NCBI RefSeq assembly: GCF_047730085.1
Contig: NZ_CP159830.1
Coordinates: 1,302,001 to 1,366,000 of the forward strand
Length of the DNA stretch: 64,000 bases
Direction: 5' to 3'
From: Njordibacter sp937773555
Lineage (GTDB): Bacteria; Pseudomonadota; Gammaproteobacteria; Pseudomonadales; Balneatricaceae
Part shown: positions 32,923 to 42,103 of the stretch, one piece after another
How positions within the stretch are numbered: position 1 is the first letter of the stretch
Layout: every line of letters starts with the position of its first letter
Program-made: the position numbers and the translations under genes
The notes under the pieces: generated by a model
Databases searched by the model: none
What the model was told of the DNA's origin: nothing
What the model saw: the letters and a program-made list of their open reading frames with translations, nothing else

Positions 32923-35665
32923 GTGTTAGGCTAAAATCAACTTTATTACCTTCTTCAAACTGCTTATTTGAGCCAACAAAACGGGTTAATAATTGCAGTT
33001 CATTATCATCATTATGAGTGAGTTTTGCTGAAAGGTTTTGGAATTCAAACTCGCTAAGAATTTCTTGTAGATAGGCGGCTTTATCTGAAGTGTCTGGATC
33101 GTCATTACCCTTATATTGAATAGTGCCTACTTTGCTGGTGGATAGGTTTGCGTTGGCCACCCCCCATGTCTGATGAGATCCAGGGGTTAAATCTATCGTT
33201 ATATTTACCCCACCCGAAACTTCTCCCGTTGCAGTTAGTGATGGAATCTTCGCTAACTCTACCAGGCGGCCCAATGGGATGTCCTGTAAGGTAATGGGTA
33301 AGGTGTTCAAGCGTTCTGTGAGTATTGAAACCGCTGTTCCCACAGCGCGACCTCCTAACCAACCTGCATTAATGCGTTCTATTTGATACCGCATGCCCGA
33401 CCAGCCTTCAGTACTAAACGTTACTTCTGAGTTGAGCAGACTTTTGCCTTTGTCAGGAGCCCAGCTGACGTAATTCGCTTTAACCTGGTGTTGGCCTGAA
33501 GTTGTGCCATTAATGATGCCGCTTTGCTTATCTTTGCTGCGGTTACGACTATAGTTAAATTCACTTTGGCCTGTTAAACCTTTAATGTTTAGGTGGGTGC
33601 TGCGGGCATCTACCTTGGAGTAATTGATTTTTTGAATGGCTACTAACTGTTTCGAGTTCCAGCGCCAATCTGCTTCATAATTTGCTAATCCAGAGGTGAC
33701 GTTAACCAATAGCGGAGCTGGCAGCCCGGAAGCATTTTCAAGTTGTTTAAGTTGAGGCATTAATGGCGGTAAATTTACTTTCTCTACTTTTACCAATAAT
33801 TGGTGATCTGCGTTATCAGCATGCCAGGTATATTGGCCATTCAAAGAGCTGATATAAGGTGGAAGTTGAGATGTAAAGTTGACATTAAGTTGTCCGTCAA
33901 GCCAGCTTAATTGACCCTTAGAGAGTGCTTGAAAAGCTGGCCAATTAGGCAGGTTTACAGACGTAGGACGAAGTTCAAACGAACCCTCAATGGGTCTGTT
34001 AGTTAGTAAGGTTGACCCCTCACCAAGGTGTATTTCAAGACCTTGGCTAGGAATGGACTCTGGCCTTAAATAAACAGAAGCCTTTGACCAGGTCCAATAG
34101 TCTTGATCTGGTAGGTACGCAAGGTTAATGCCTTGGTCATTAGTGAGGTTAAGTTTGTCGCTAGCAAACAGTTGAACTGTGCCAGCTTCACGGCGGCTTA
34201 CCACTTGTGTTGCTGAGATTTTACTATTGGGCTGAACCTTAAACTGCCATTGTTTGGGATCAAAATCAAACGCTACATTACTCAAAAACTGGAGTTGGCG
34301 CAAATCAATGGGGAGCTGCGCCATCCAGGGGTTAGCATCAGTTTGTGCAAGGTAGTAACCACTTAAATTGGCAACGCCCTGCCAATGGTTGAGGGCGTGT
34401 ACCTGAAGTTGTGATAACTGGCCAAAGACTTGGTACACTGAGTGGGTATTTTCTAATGTGGCATTAATATCGCCATGCAAGCGCAGGCCTGTCTTTGACC
34501 CCATTAAATCTGTTTTTTTCAAGCTTTCAATGACCACTGGGCTAGCTGCACTAAACGTTAGTTGTGCTTGCTCCAGGCGCAGTGATTGGTACAAATTGGG
34601 ATCTATTTTTGTATGATTCCAAGCAGGGGACACTCGCACCATGCTGCCTTCGTTAATACGCCATTGTGGTGCATTATTAGGCTCTAGTGTTTGGGTTAGG
34701 CTTGCGTCAACGTAAAGTTCTTTCACATTAGGATTACTAGCAGCCATTTGTATTTGGCTTTGCAGCTGGCCTTGGGCTTGGCTTAACCAACTCTCAAAAT
34801 TGACATAATTATCCTTACCAGCGCCAGTGGGTAAGGTGATTTTCCAGTGGCTGTTAAGCTTGCCTTGGTTAATAGTAGTTTGTACTAGATCAAGGGGTAA
34901 TAAGTCTATTAACAATTTCTGGGTATAGGCTAGGTTAACTGCGCCTTGGCCCTGCCAAACGTAACCTGTGCTTTGGCGCTTCATGCCTGAGGTGAGCTTT
35001 GCTACAGGGGCACTATTTTGCGTTGCAAATAACTTCGCTTCTACTTGATCATCTATGCCTAAGGTGGCATCTAGGTATAGTTGCTGTTGGAGCGGCGTCG
35101 AAATTTTGCTTAAAATACTTAAGCCCTCAGTTTGATTTCTTAATTGCCCAGATAATGCAAACTGTTGCCCTTGAGCAGCGAGATTTAAGTTAAATTTGGC
35201 AACAGTAAATTTTGGCCAAGCAGATAACCATTGGCTCGGTAACAATGCGATGCTGGGTATTAGAGACAGATGCTTTGGGTCTGTTTGAATCACGCTTTTC
35301 GCCACACCAATATCTAACTGAGGCCATTGCCTAGCTTTTATTGATTGCCATGTATAGTTTAAGGATACGTCAGTAAGGGAGGTAACATAGGTACCAGCAC
35401 CCCCCTCTTGGCGCCAACTTACCTGCTTTATGTGCCAGTTGTCATGAGTTGGGTATGCAACAGTTAATTCAATGTCTTGCCACTGGTAGGGTTTGAGTAG
35501 CGCCGTTGCAAGAATAGGCACCCATAGAGGAATAGCTGCATAGCAAAGCAGTACAATTGCAATAATAGGTAGCAGTGCATAACGGAACAAAAGCCTGAGC
35601 ATAGGTCGCAGTCTTAGAATGGGTTTATGATAAATAGACGATAAGTATGGTTCAGTTTTGGGCAA
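32903..35665 (-). CDS. YdbH-like, AsmA-superfamily membrane-tethered protein
   Basis: YdbH is one of the AsmA-like proteins thought to bridge the periplasm and move phospholipids to the outer membrane. The protein has one hydrophobic helix near residues 22-48 (LLFRYALLPIIAIVLLCYAA), then about 870 residues of beta-rich repeats. Its end (LPITLQDIPLGRLVELA and GTIQYKG onward) resembles the DctA-YdbH domain. The frame opens at TTG 35665; ATG 35602 (MLRLLFRYALL) gives 899 residues and is equally likely. It is the last gene of the rnf-nth unit. The small partners YnbE and YdbL, normally next to ydbH, are absent here. The identity is less certain than for its neighbours. Confidence 0.7.
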   Translation of the reverse strand: MPKTEPYLSSIYHKPILRLRPMLRLLFRYALLPIIAIVLLCYAAIPLWVPILATALLKPYQWQDIELTVAYPTHDNWHIKQVSWRQEGGAGTYVTSLTDVSLNYTWQSIKARQWPQLDIGVAKSVIQTDPKHLSLIPSIALLPSQWLSAWPKFTVAKFNLNLAAQGQQFALSGQLRNQTEGLSILSKISTPLQQQLYLDATLGIDDQVEAKLFATQNSAPVAKLTSGMKRQSTGYVWQGQGAVNLAYTQKLLIDLLPLDLVQTTINQGKLNSHWKITLPTGAGKDNYVNFESWLSQAQGQLQSQIQMAASNPNVKELYVDASLTQTLEPNNAPQWRINEGSMVRVSPAWNHTKIDPNLYQSLRLEQAQLTFSAASPVVIESLKKTDLMGSKTGLRLHGDINATLENTHSVYQVFGQLSQLQVHALNHWQGVANLSGYYLAQTDANPWMAQLPIDLRQLQFLSNVAFDFDPKQWQFKVQPNSKISATQVVSRREAGTVQLFASDKLNLTNDQGINLAYLPDQDYWTWSKASVYLRPESIPSQGLEIHLGEGSTLLTNRPIEGSFELRPTSVNLPNWPAFQALSKGQLSWLDGQLNVNFTSQLPPYISSLNGQYTWHADNADHQLLVKVEKVNLPPLMPQLKQLENASGLPAPLLVNVTSGLANYEADWRWNSKQLVAIQKINYSKVDARSTHLNIKGLTGQSEFNYSRNRSKDKQSGIINGTTSGQHQVKANYVSWAPDKGKSLLNSEVTFSTEGWSGMRYQIERINAGWLGGRAVGTAVSILTERLNTLPITLQDIPLGRLVELAKIPSLTATGEVSGGVNITIDLTPGSHQTWGVANANLSTSKVGTIQYKGNDDPDTSDKAAYLQEILSEFEFQNLSAKLTHNDDNELQLLTRFVGSNKQFEEGNKVDFSLTLNPQLD

Positions 35666-35689
35666 ATGCCAAGTTGTGATTATAAAAAA

Positions 35690-36325
35690 TTAATCTGACG
35701 TTTTTTGTTTAAATTCGCAAAGGTCTTCTATGGTACAAGCACCGCAACGTGGTTTTCTGGCAATACAAACATACCGCCCATGAAGTATCATCCAATGATG
35801 AGCATCCAACAAGTACTCCTTAGGCACAAACTTCATTAGCTTTTTTTCCACCTCAACTACATCTTTGCCAGGCGCCACACGGGTGCGGTTAGACCAACGG
35901 AAAATATGTGTATCAACCGCCATGGCAATTTGCCTAAAAGCAGTGTTAAGAACCACGTTGGCTGTTTTTCTGCCAACTCCAGGTAAGGCCTCTAGGGCCT
36001 CTCTAGAGTCTGGTACCACACCATTATGTTGTGACACTAGTAAATTGGCAGCCTGAATGACATGGTTAGCTTTGCTGTTGTAAAGACCAATGGTTTTAAT
36101 GTGATGCTTTAAACCTTCTAAACCAAGGTCGAGCATACCTTGAGGTGTATTAGCGACTTTAAACAAATGATTAGTCGCCTTATTAACGCTCACATCTGTT
36201 GCTTGGGCAGAGAGCGCAACGGCTACCAAAAGTTCATAATGACTACTAAAGTTTAGCTCAGTCTCTGGATGAGGGTTATCTGCTTTTAGCCTGGCAAAAA
36301 TTTCTTCACGTTTAGCTTTGTTCAT
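35690..36325 (-). CDS. nth: Endonuclease III
   Basis: Nth is the base-excision DNA glycosylase/AP lyase for oxidised pyrimidines. At 211 residues it is full length. The helix-hairpin-helix LPGVGRKTANVVL holds the catalytic lysine, AVDTHIFR holds the catalytic aspartate, and the C-terminal CIARKPRCGACTIEDLC gives the C-x6-C-x2-C-x5-C pattern for a 4Fe-4S cluster. It follows rnfE by 22 bases, the arrangement found in many gammaproteobacteria. Confidence 0.97.
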   Translation of the reverse strand: MNKAKREEIFARLKADNPHPETELNFSSHYELLVAVALSAQATDVSVNKATNHLFKVANTPQGMLDLGLEGLKHHIKTIGLYNSKANHVIQAANLLVSQHNGVVPDSREALEALPGVGRKTANVVLNTAFRQIAMAVDTHIFRWSNRTRVAPGKDVVEVEKKLMKFVPKEYLLDAHHWMILHGRYVCIARKPRCGACTIEDLCEFKQKTSD

Positions 36326-36347
36326 TACTGCACCTGAGGTTTATGCG

Positions 36348-37058
36348 TTAAGCGATGGTTCCTGTTACCCGCACCCGCTTGCTGCCTGCTTCATTAAGGG
36401 GATGAGCTTTAAGTTGCTGAATTTTTTGGTATTGATCAAAGGTATTTTTTGCAGCAATGATTAATCCCATACCAACAAATGCACCCGGTGGCAGCACAGC
36501 AAATAAGAAACCTCTATAGTCATCAATAATAACTAAAGTCCAGTTTTGCGCCATTGGCCCGAGTAATAAGTGCATATCTGCAAACAAGGTTCCTTGACCC
36601 AGAAATTCACGCATTGCACCCAGTAGAATAAGTACCGCGCCAAACCCAAGGCCCATACTTAAACCGTCTAGCACAGCCAAATGTGGAGGGTTCTTTCGAG
36701 CATAGGCATCCGCTCTGCCTAAAATGGCACAGTTAGTCACGATCAATGGAATAAAAATACCAAGTATCTGATACAGCTCATACGTTAAAGCTTGCATGGT
36801 GAGCTCTGCAATGGTCACTAGGGCAGCAATGATCATGACAAACACGGGTAAGCGAATATCGTCGGCCACACGGTTACGAATTAACGAGACCAGTAAGTTT
36901 GACCCAACTAACACAAGTAGTGTGGCAAACCCTAAGCCTAAAGCGTTAACTACACTGCCCGTGACTGCTAACAGTGGGCACAGGCCTAATAACTGCACCA
37001 GCGCTGGGTTGTTGTTCCACAGACCATCCATCACTAGTTTTGTTTGCTCTGTAGCCAT
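36348..37058 (-). CDS. rnfE: Electron transport complex subunit RnfE (RsxE)
   Basis: This integral membrane subunit belongs to the Rnf complex, which couples electron flow between NADH and ferredoxin to sodium or proton movement. I chose ATG 37058 (MATEQTKLVMDG), seven bases after AAGGAG; an ATG-like start at 37076 would overlap rnfG. At 236 residues it has six hydrophobic segments and the conserved QLLGLCPLLAVTGSVVNALG. It is the last rnf gene and is followed by nth. Confidence 0.95.
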   Translation of the reverse strand: MATEQTKLVMDGLWNNNPALVQLLGLCPLLAVTGSVVNALGLGFATLLVLVGSNLLVSLIRNRVADDIRLPVFVMIIAALVTIAELTMQALTYELYQILGIFIPLIVTNCAILGRADAYARKNPPHLAVLDGLSMGLGFGAVLILLGAMREFLGQGTLFADMHLLLGPMAQNWTLVIIDDYRGFLFAVLPPGAFVGMGLIIAAKNTFDQYQKIQQLKAHPLNEAGSKRVRVTGTIA

Positions 37059-37059
37059 G

Positions 37060-37707
37060 TTAATTCTCCTTTGCAACGGAATAAAGCACGCTTTGCTGAC
37101 GTTGATGATACAGCAGGCCTTGATGTACAGCGTTGACTACTGCGCGAGGGGTAATTGTCGCCCCCGTAAAACCGTCAAACACCCCCCCATCTTTAGTCAC
37201 AGCCCAATCAGCTGCTGGAGTATTGGCGAGCGACTTACCATTAAAACTGTCAATCCATAATGATTTTTTACGGTCTACCTTATCGCCTAACCCAGGTGTT
37301 TCCTTGTGTTCTATGGTGCGCACTCCTTGTATTGAACCGTATTGATCTATGCCCACTAATAGGGAAATATCACCACTGTAGCCATCCTTAGCAACGACAG
37401 GCAGTACTATTGCCTGAGTGATTCCAGATCTAATTGCAGCATAACCAACGGCCTCTGGCTCAAGGTTGAGTGGTGCGTAATCTACTAGTTTTAAAGGAGC
37501 AGATAATAAGCTTTGATCATAAAGGTGAGGTGGCATGACAGCTGACAGTGCACGAGCTTTAGCTTCAGCTTTATTGGCAGCAATACTTTCGCTACCCGCA
37601 ATATAGGTGAGACTGATGGCGGCCGCAGTTATAATTGCAAATAAACCTAAGCTAATGGCACCAGCGCGAATAGACGCCATTAAACTAGTTGGAGCTTTTA
37701 AACTCAT
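37060..37707 (-). CDS. rnfG: Electron transport complex subunit RnfG (RsxG)
   Basis: RnfG is a membrane-anchored periplasmic flavoprotein of the Rnf complex. One N-terminal helix (about residues 14-34) precedes the FMN-binding domain. The FMN is attached covalently to the threonine of the S/TGAT motif, seen here as DGFTGATITPRAVV near residue 190. Length is 215 residues. The start overlaps the rnfD stop by one base (TAATG), with AAGGTGA upstream. Confidence 0.95.
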   Translation of the reverse strand: MSLKAPTSLMASIRAGAISLGLFAIITAAAISLTYIAGSESIAANKAEAKARALSAVMPPHLYDQSLLSAPLKLVDYAPLNLEPEAVGYAAIRSGITQAIVLPVVAKDGYSGDISLLVGIDQYGSIQGVRTIEHKETPGLGDKVDRKKSLWIDSFNGKSLANTPAADWAVTKDGGVFDGFTGATITPRAVVNAVHQGLLYHQRQQSVLYSVAKEN

Positions 37708-38741
37708 TACTTATCACCTTGAGAATGAGGTTTTTTAGGTTGGTGTCCATAAGCTTTTGGCTTGGTATAAGTGTCTATTAATGGTGCAGCCAAGTTCATC
37801 AATAGTATGGCAAAAGCAAAGGCGTCAGGATAACTTCCATAGCTACGAATTATAAATACTAAAATGCCAACTCCCGCACCGAACACTAGCTTTCCTTTAC
37901 GACTAGTAGCGCCACTGACAGGGTCGGTGACAATAAAGAAAGCTGATAGCATGGTTGCACCAGTTAATAGGTGTTTAGAGGCACTTGGATAAAGGTCTGG
38001 CTCACCCATGTGGAATAGCCCAGCACAAAGCCCTAAACCAGCCAACATAGCCACAGGTGCGTGCCAGGTAAATGCTCTTATAGCTAGCAAAAATAGACCA
38101 CCTAAAAGATAAGCCACATTAACCCACATGTTTGCTATCAGGCCTAAACCTAGCTGTGGGTTAGTCCTAGCAACTTCATTTAATGTGAGGCCTTTCGTAT
38201 GGCGCATTAAATCTAGAGGCGTTGCTCTGGTCCAAGCATCAATGCCCCCATCTATATACTCTAACCAAAACCACTGCCACTGTTGACTAAAGCTTAGCGT
38301 GGCTTCTGTACCAGCCCACTGAGTCATTGATACAGGAAATGCGATTAAACACAACGCATAACCTACCATGGCAGGATTAAATGGGTTGCTTCCTAAACCG
38401 CCATAAAGATGCTTAGCAAAAACGATAGAGAACAAAACAGCTACTAAAGTTAGCCACCAAGGGCTGAACGGAGGTAGTGCCAAGGCTAAAAGAAAGGCAG
38501 TTACTAAAGCGCTGCCATCGGTTAGGTAGGGCATAATAGGCCGGCGTCGCAAGCCTAATACTATCGCTTCAAAACCAAGGGAAAGAACACTGGCCCACAA
38601 TAAGTTGATTAAAGTGCCGTAACCATAAAAGTAACTTTGCACGGCTAAACCCGGAAGAGTAGCCAGCAATACCCAGCCCATTAGGCGAGAAGTTTTACTT
38701 AAACCATGGTGATGGGGCGAGGATATATTAACTAAGGCCAT
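37707..38741 (-). CDS. rnfD: Electron transport complex subunit RnfD (RsxD)
   Basis: RnfD is a polytopic subunit carrying a covalently bound flavin. The 344-residue protein has about nine or ten hydrophobic helices, the NPFNPAMVGYA segment near residue 116, and TDPVSGATSRKGK near residue 275, where the flavin-bearing threonine lies. It is separated from rnfC by two bases and coupled to rnfG by an overlapping stop/start. Confidence 0.96.
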   Translation of the reverse strand: MALVNISSPHHHGLSKTSRLMGWVLLATLPGLAVQSYFYGYGTLINLLWASVLSLGFEAIVLGLRRRPIMPYLTDGSALVTAFLLALALPPFSPWWLTLVAVLFSIVFAKHLYGGLGSNPFNPAMVGYALCLIAFPVSMTQWAGTEATLSFSQQWQWFWLEYIDGGIDAWTRATPLDLMRHTKGLTLNEVARTNPQLGLGLIANMWVNVAYLLGGLFLLAIRAFTWHAPVAMLAGLGLCAGLFHMGEPDLYPSASKHLLTGATMLSAFFIVTDPVSGATSRKGKLVFGAGVGILVFIIRSYGSYPDAFAFAILLMNLAAPLIDTYTKPKAYGHQPKKPHSQGDK

Positions 38742-38743
38742 GG

Positions 38744-40705
38744 TTATGATTCCTGAGTCGATGTGGGTTTTTCTTTGGCGTTAGCCTGGTGCTCTTCTAA
38801 GGCAAGTCCAGCCGCTTCGTGAATCGCTTTAGCATTAAATATTTCTGCTTCTAACTGCTGCAAATTTTCTGCAGTAGCTAAGGATTTTTCCAATTTACGG
38901 ACTACTCCATTAGCTTTTGCAACTGCAAGCTGTAAGGTCTTTTCCTTCTCTGGATCAAGGCCCAGTTTCACTTCATAAGCGTGTAACTCAGCTGCAGCTG
39001 CAGCTGCTTTGGTGGTAAGCGCTATAACAGTTTGTTGTAACTCCTGCGCTTGCTCATGGTCTTGGGCTTGAGCATTAGTTAGAGCTTTGCGGGTCTTATT
39101 AAGTTTAGTTCGAGTGATAGCTGCAGCAGTTTTAAGCTCTTTATACTCATCTTCAGTGCTTTTTTGCGTTGCAGCATTAGTCTTGGCTTGCTTTTTTAAG
39201 TTCACTCGCGCCAACGCAGCAGCAACTGGGTCTTCCGCGGAAGGGTTGGCTGCACGTTTTGCCGCTTGGGCTGCAGCAGCAGTTAGGGCTCTAGCTTTAC
39301 GCTTTTCTTCTTTAGCTAATTTTTCATCAACTAAACGTTGCTCACGGTTTTCAAAACGAAGGCGTGAAACTTCAGCCAATTGGGCCTCACTGTTAATGGT
39401 CTTTAATCGGCCCTTAGCGTAACGATAATACTGAACTAAGGGGATTTGACTAGGACAAACCCATGCACAAGCACCACATTCTATACAATCAGATAAGTTA
39501 TGATCCTGGGCCTTTTCAAACTCTTCAGCCTTAGCAAACCAAAATAACTGTTGCGGCAACAGCTGAGCTGGACATGCGACTTCACATTGACCACAGCGTA
39601 TACATGCATGATGGTCAGCTACTGGCGCTAGCTCTAAGTCAGCCGCAGCTAGGATACAGTTACTACTTTTTATGATCGGTGTGTGAGTATCTTGTATCGT
39701 GAATCCCATCATTGGACCGCCCATGACTAAACGAGACGTTTTAGCAAGATCAACCTTGGCAAAGGCTAATATGTCTGCAACTTGGGTGCCTAAAAGCACC
39801 TCATAATTACCTGCATTAGCTGCAGCTTTTCCAGTGACCGTAGTAATGCGATTAATTAGTGGCCGTCCTAAAATAATGGCATCAAAAATAGCTTTAACAG
39901 TGCCTACGTTTTGGCACACCATGCCAATATCGGCAGGGATACCTCCATGGGGAACTTGTTTCCCTGTAAGTATTTCAATGAGCTGCTTTTCACCGCCAGA
40001 GGGGTACTTAGTTGGAATAACACAGACTTCAATGTTGGTGTGTTGGTCAGCAGCATAGGTGAGTGCAGCGACCGCTTCTGGTTTGTTGTCTTCGATACCA
40101 ATGAGGCAATGAGGCTGATCAATGAGTTGCTGTACTAATTGGATGCCAGCAATAATTTGAGCGGCGTATTCACGCATCAAGCGGTCATCAGCAGTAATAT
40201 ATGGTTCACACTCCGCACCATTGATAACAAGAGTATGAATGTTGATCTTCGGTTGTAACTTAACTGCACTCGGAAAGCCGGCACCGCCCATGCCAGTAAT
40301 GCCTGCTGCTTGTATTAGGTTTAGCAGGTCGGGCTTAGAAAGTGATTCGGGGTTAGCTGTGGGGCTTAGTGTGGCCCACTGATCTTTACCATCAGTATCG
40401 ATGACGATACACGGGCCTGATAAAGCAGACTGGTGAGGCAAAGTTCGGTCTGCTATGGCGCTCACATGACCAGAGCTTGGTGCATGAACATTAGCACTGA
40501 CGAAACCCTGGGCACACGCAATAAGCTGTCCTTTAAGAACATAGTCACCAGTTTCAACTATGGCTTTTGCCACTTTGCCAATATGTTGGCTTAGGTGCAT
40601 TGTCAATTGTGCGGGTATTGGCATCACGATAATCGGCAGTTGATTAGACTGCGTTTTATTTTCTACCGGATGAACTCCACCGTGAAAGTTCCAGATTTTA
40701 TGCAT
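38744..40705 (-). CDS. rnfC: Electron transport complex subunit RnfC (RsxC) with Ala-rich C-terminal extension
   Basis: RnfC is the peripheral NADH-binding subunit. I chose ATG 40705 (MHKIWNFHGGVHPVENKT), nine bases after GGAG; a GTG at 40720 is the alternative. The product is 653 residues. The glycine-rich GMGGAGFPSAVK and the flavin region SGGEKQLIEILTGKQVPHGG precede two 4Fe-4S motifs, CIRCGQCEVACP (about 366-377) and CIECGACAWVCP (about 405-416). From about residue 440 onward the protein is a long Ala/Lys/Glu-rich helical extension, common in gammaproteobacterial RnfC but variable in length. It overlaps rnfB by eight bases. Confidence 0.95.
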   Translation of the reverse strand: MHKIWNFHGGVHPVENKTQSNQLPIIVMPIPAQLTMHLSQHIGKVAKAIVETGDYVLKGQLIACAQGFVSANVHAPSSGHVSAIADRTLPHQSALSGPCIVIDTDGKDQWATLSPTANPESLSKPDLLNLIQAAGITGMGGAGFPSAVKLQPKINIHTLVINGAECEPYITADDRLMREYAAQIIAGIQLVQQLIDQPHCLIGIEDNKPEAVAALTYAADQHTNIEVCVIPTKYPSGGEKQLIEILTGKQVPHGGIPADIGMVCQNVGTVKAIFDAIILGRPLINRITTVTGKAAANAGNYEVLLGTQVADILAFAKVDLAKTSRLVMGGPMMGFTIQDTHTPIIKSSNCILAAADLELAPVADHHACIRCGQCEVACPAQLLPQQLFWFAKAEEFEKAQDHNLSDCIECGACAWVCPSQIPLVQYYRYAKGRLKTINSEAQLAEVSRLRFENREQRLVDEKLAKEEKRKARALTAAAAQAAKRAANPSAEDPVAAALARVNLKKQAKTNAATQKSTEDEYKELKTAAAITRTKLNKTRKALTNAQAQDHEQAQELQQTVIALTTKAAAAAAELHAYEVKLGLDPEKEKTLQLAVAKANGVVRKLEKSLATAENLQQLEAEIFNAKAIHEAAGLALEEHQANAKEKPTSTQES

Positions 40706-41288
40706 GATCAGATTCTCCACGGCTATGGGGCAAGTTACTGGTGGCGATGAGTTGCTCTGGCTGTTGCCAGTGCCAACTTGCAGAAGTGACTTCGACAGGA
40801 AGCATGTCGATGCAATCTACTGGACAGGGCTCTAAACACAAATCACAGCCGGTACATTCGTCAACAATAACCGTATGCATCTGTTTAGCGGCGCCAAGAA
40901 TGGCATCTACAGGACAAGCTTGAATACATTTGGTACAGCCGATGCACTCGTCTTCTCGAATGTATGCAATGGTACGTATTGCCTCACTGCCGTGTTCTGC
41001 GTCCAGTGGGATAGCTTCTAAATCTAACAGGTCTGCAAGGGCCTTAATAGTGGTTTCACCACCAGGCGGGCAGCGGTTTATAGCCTCTCCGTTTGCAATG
41101 GCTTGGGCATAGGGCTTACAACCTGGGTGACCGCATTGGCCACACTGAGTTTGTGGCAGCAAACTGTCTATTTGATCAACGATGGGGTCTCCATCAACCT
41201 TAAAGCGGATCGCAGCAAAGCCTAAAATTGCACCACAAACAATGGCGAGCAAAGCCAGAATGACGATAGCAAGGTAAAGTGTCTGCAT
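40698..41288 (-). CDS. rnfB: Electron transport complex subunit RnfB (RsxB)
   Basis: RnfB is the ferredoxin-like entry subunit, with an N-terminal membrane helix (about residues 5-27). A cluster-binding CGQCGHPGC near residues 49-57 continues to NRCPPGG. Two 4Fe-4S motifs follow, CIGCTKCIQACPVD and CTGCDLCLEPCPVDC. It is 196 residues. The start codon abuts the rnfA stop, and the 3' end overlaps rnfC. Confidence 0.96.
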   Translation of the reverse strand: MQTLYLAIVILALLAIVCGAILGFAAIRFKVDGDPIVDQIDSLLPQTQCGQCGHPGCKPYAQAIANGEAINRCPPGGETTIKALADLLDLEAIPLDAEHGSEAIRTIAYIREDECIGCTKCIQACPVDAILGAAKQMHTVIVDECTGCDLCLEPCPVDCIDMLPVEVTSASWHWQQPEQLIATSNLPHSRGESDHA

Positions 41289-41870
41289 TTATATAGCTAC
41301 CAGACCAGTAAAGCCCATAAAGGCCAGGGACATAATGCCAGCACTAATCATTGCTATAGCCGCACCCTTAAACGGAGCTGGTACATCAGCAACAGTAATT
41401 CGTTCTCTCATAGCAGCAAATAAAATGAGTACTAAGGAGAAACCTACAGCTGCACCAAAACCATATAAAATAGACTCTATAAACCCATTGGCTTTTTTAA
41501 TATTAAGTAAGGCAACACCCAGCACTGCGCAGTTTGTAGTAATTAAAGGTAGAAAAATACCCAGCACTTTGTGCAATAGAGGGCTGGTTTTGTGAACTAC
41601 CATTTCCGTAAACTGCACTACAAAAGCAATCACTAAAATGAAGCTTATGGTTTGTAAAAACTCTAACCCAAAAGGTTCTAGTAGATATGTATAGGTAAGG
41701 TAACTGCACAAAGAAGCAAGAGTGAGTACAAAAGTCGTCGCTAAAGACATACCCATCGCAGTTTCTAAGCGTGAAGAAACGCCCATAAAAGGACAAAGCC
41801 CAAGAAACTGAACTAATACAAAGTTATTCACTAACACGGTGCTAACTAGGATGAGTAAATAGTCTACCAT
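41289..41870 (-). CDS. rnfA: Electron transport complex subunit RnfA (RsxA)
   Basis: RnfA is the first gene of the operon and encodes a 193-residue integral membrane subunit homologous to RnfE, with six hydrophobic helices. The conserved VQFLGLCPFMGVSSRLETAM lies near residues 20-39, and LGIFLPLITTNCAVLG near residue 106 is the half-channel signature. In this group the Rnf complex either makes reduced ferredoxin or keeps the SoxR sensor reduced (hence the alternative name Rsx). No soxR is visible here. Confidence 0.96.
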   Translation of the reverse strand: MVDYLLILVSTVLVNNFVLVQFLGLCPFMGVSSRLETAMGMSLATTFVLTLASLCSYLTYTYLLEPFGLEFLQTISFILVIAFVVQFTEMVVHKTSPLLHKVLGIFLPLITTNCAVLGVALLNIKKANGFIESILYGFGAAVGFSLVLILFAAMRERITVADVPAPFKGAAIAMISAGIMSLAFMGFTGLVAI

Positions 41871-42064
41871 TTTGTCTTTAAATCCTTAGTGCCCACAACA
41901 GATTGGCAAGGGTAAAATCTAACCAAATTCGTCTAAGCCAATTGTAACGCAAAAAGCTGCCTAAAACGCTACTTCAGAGCATTCATTTTGCAGGATTGTA
42001 TATTCCATTAAAGTATAAGTAAATCAGTTTTTAGTATTTAGTGTTATAAGTATATTAAGTTATT

Positions 42065-42070
42065 ATAATC
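42065..42070 (+). promoter_or_regulatory. Candidate -10 box upstream of the sulfite reductase gene
   Basis: TATAAT lies 34 bases before the start codon in a 233-base, AT-rich divergent region shared with rnfA. No good -35 stands at the right distance, which would fit an activator-dependent (for example CysB-type) promoter, but I could not define an operator. Confidence 0.3.
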
Positions 42071-42103
42071 CGATAATGCCGTAAAGCCTGCCTAGGACTT
42101 ATA

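Noticed and set aside
37133..37345. Plus-strand open frames within the rnf genes
   Set aside because: They run opposite strongly conserved Rnf proteins and have no independent support.
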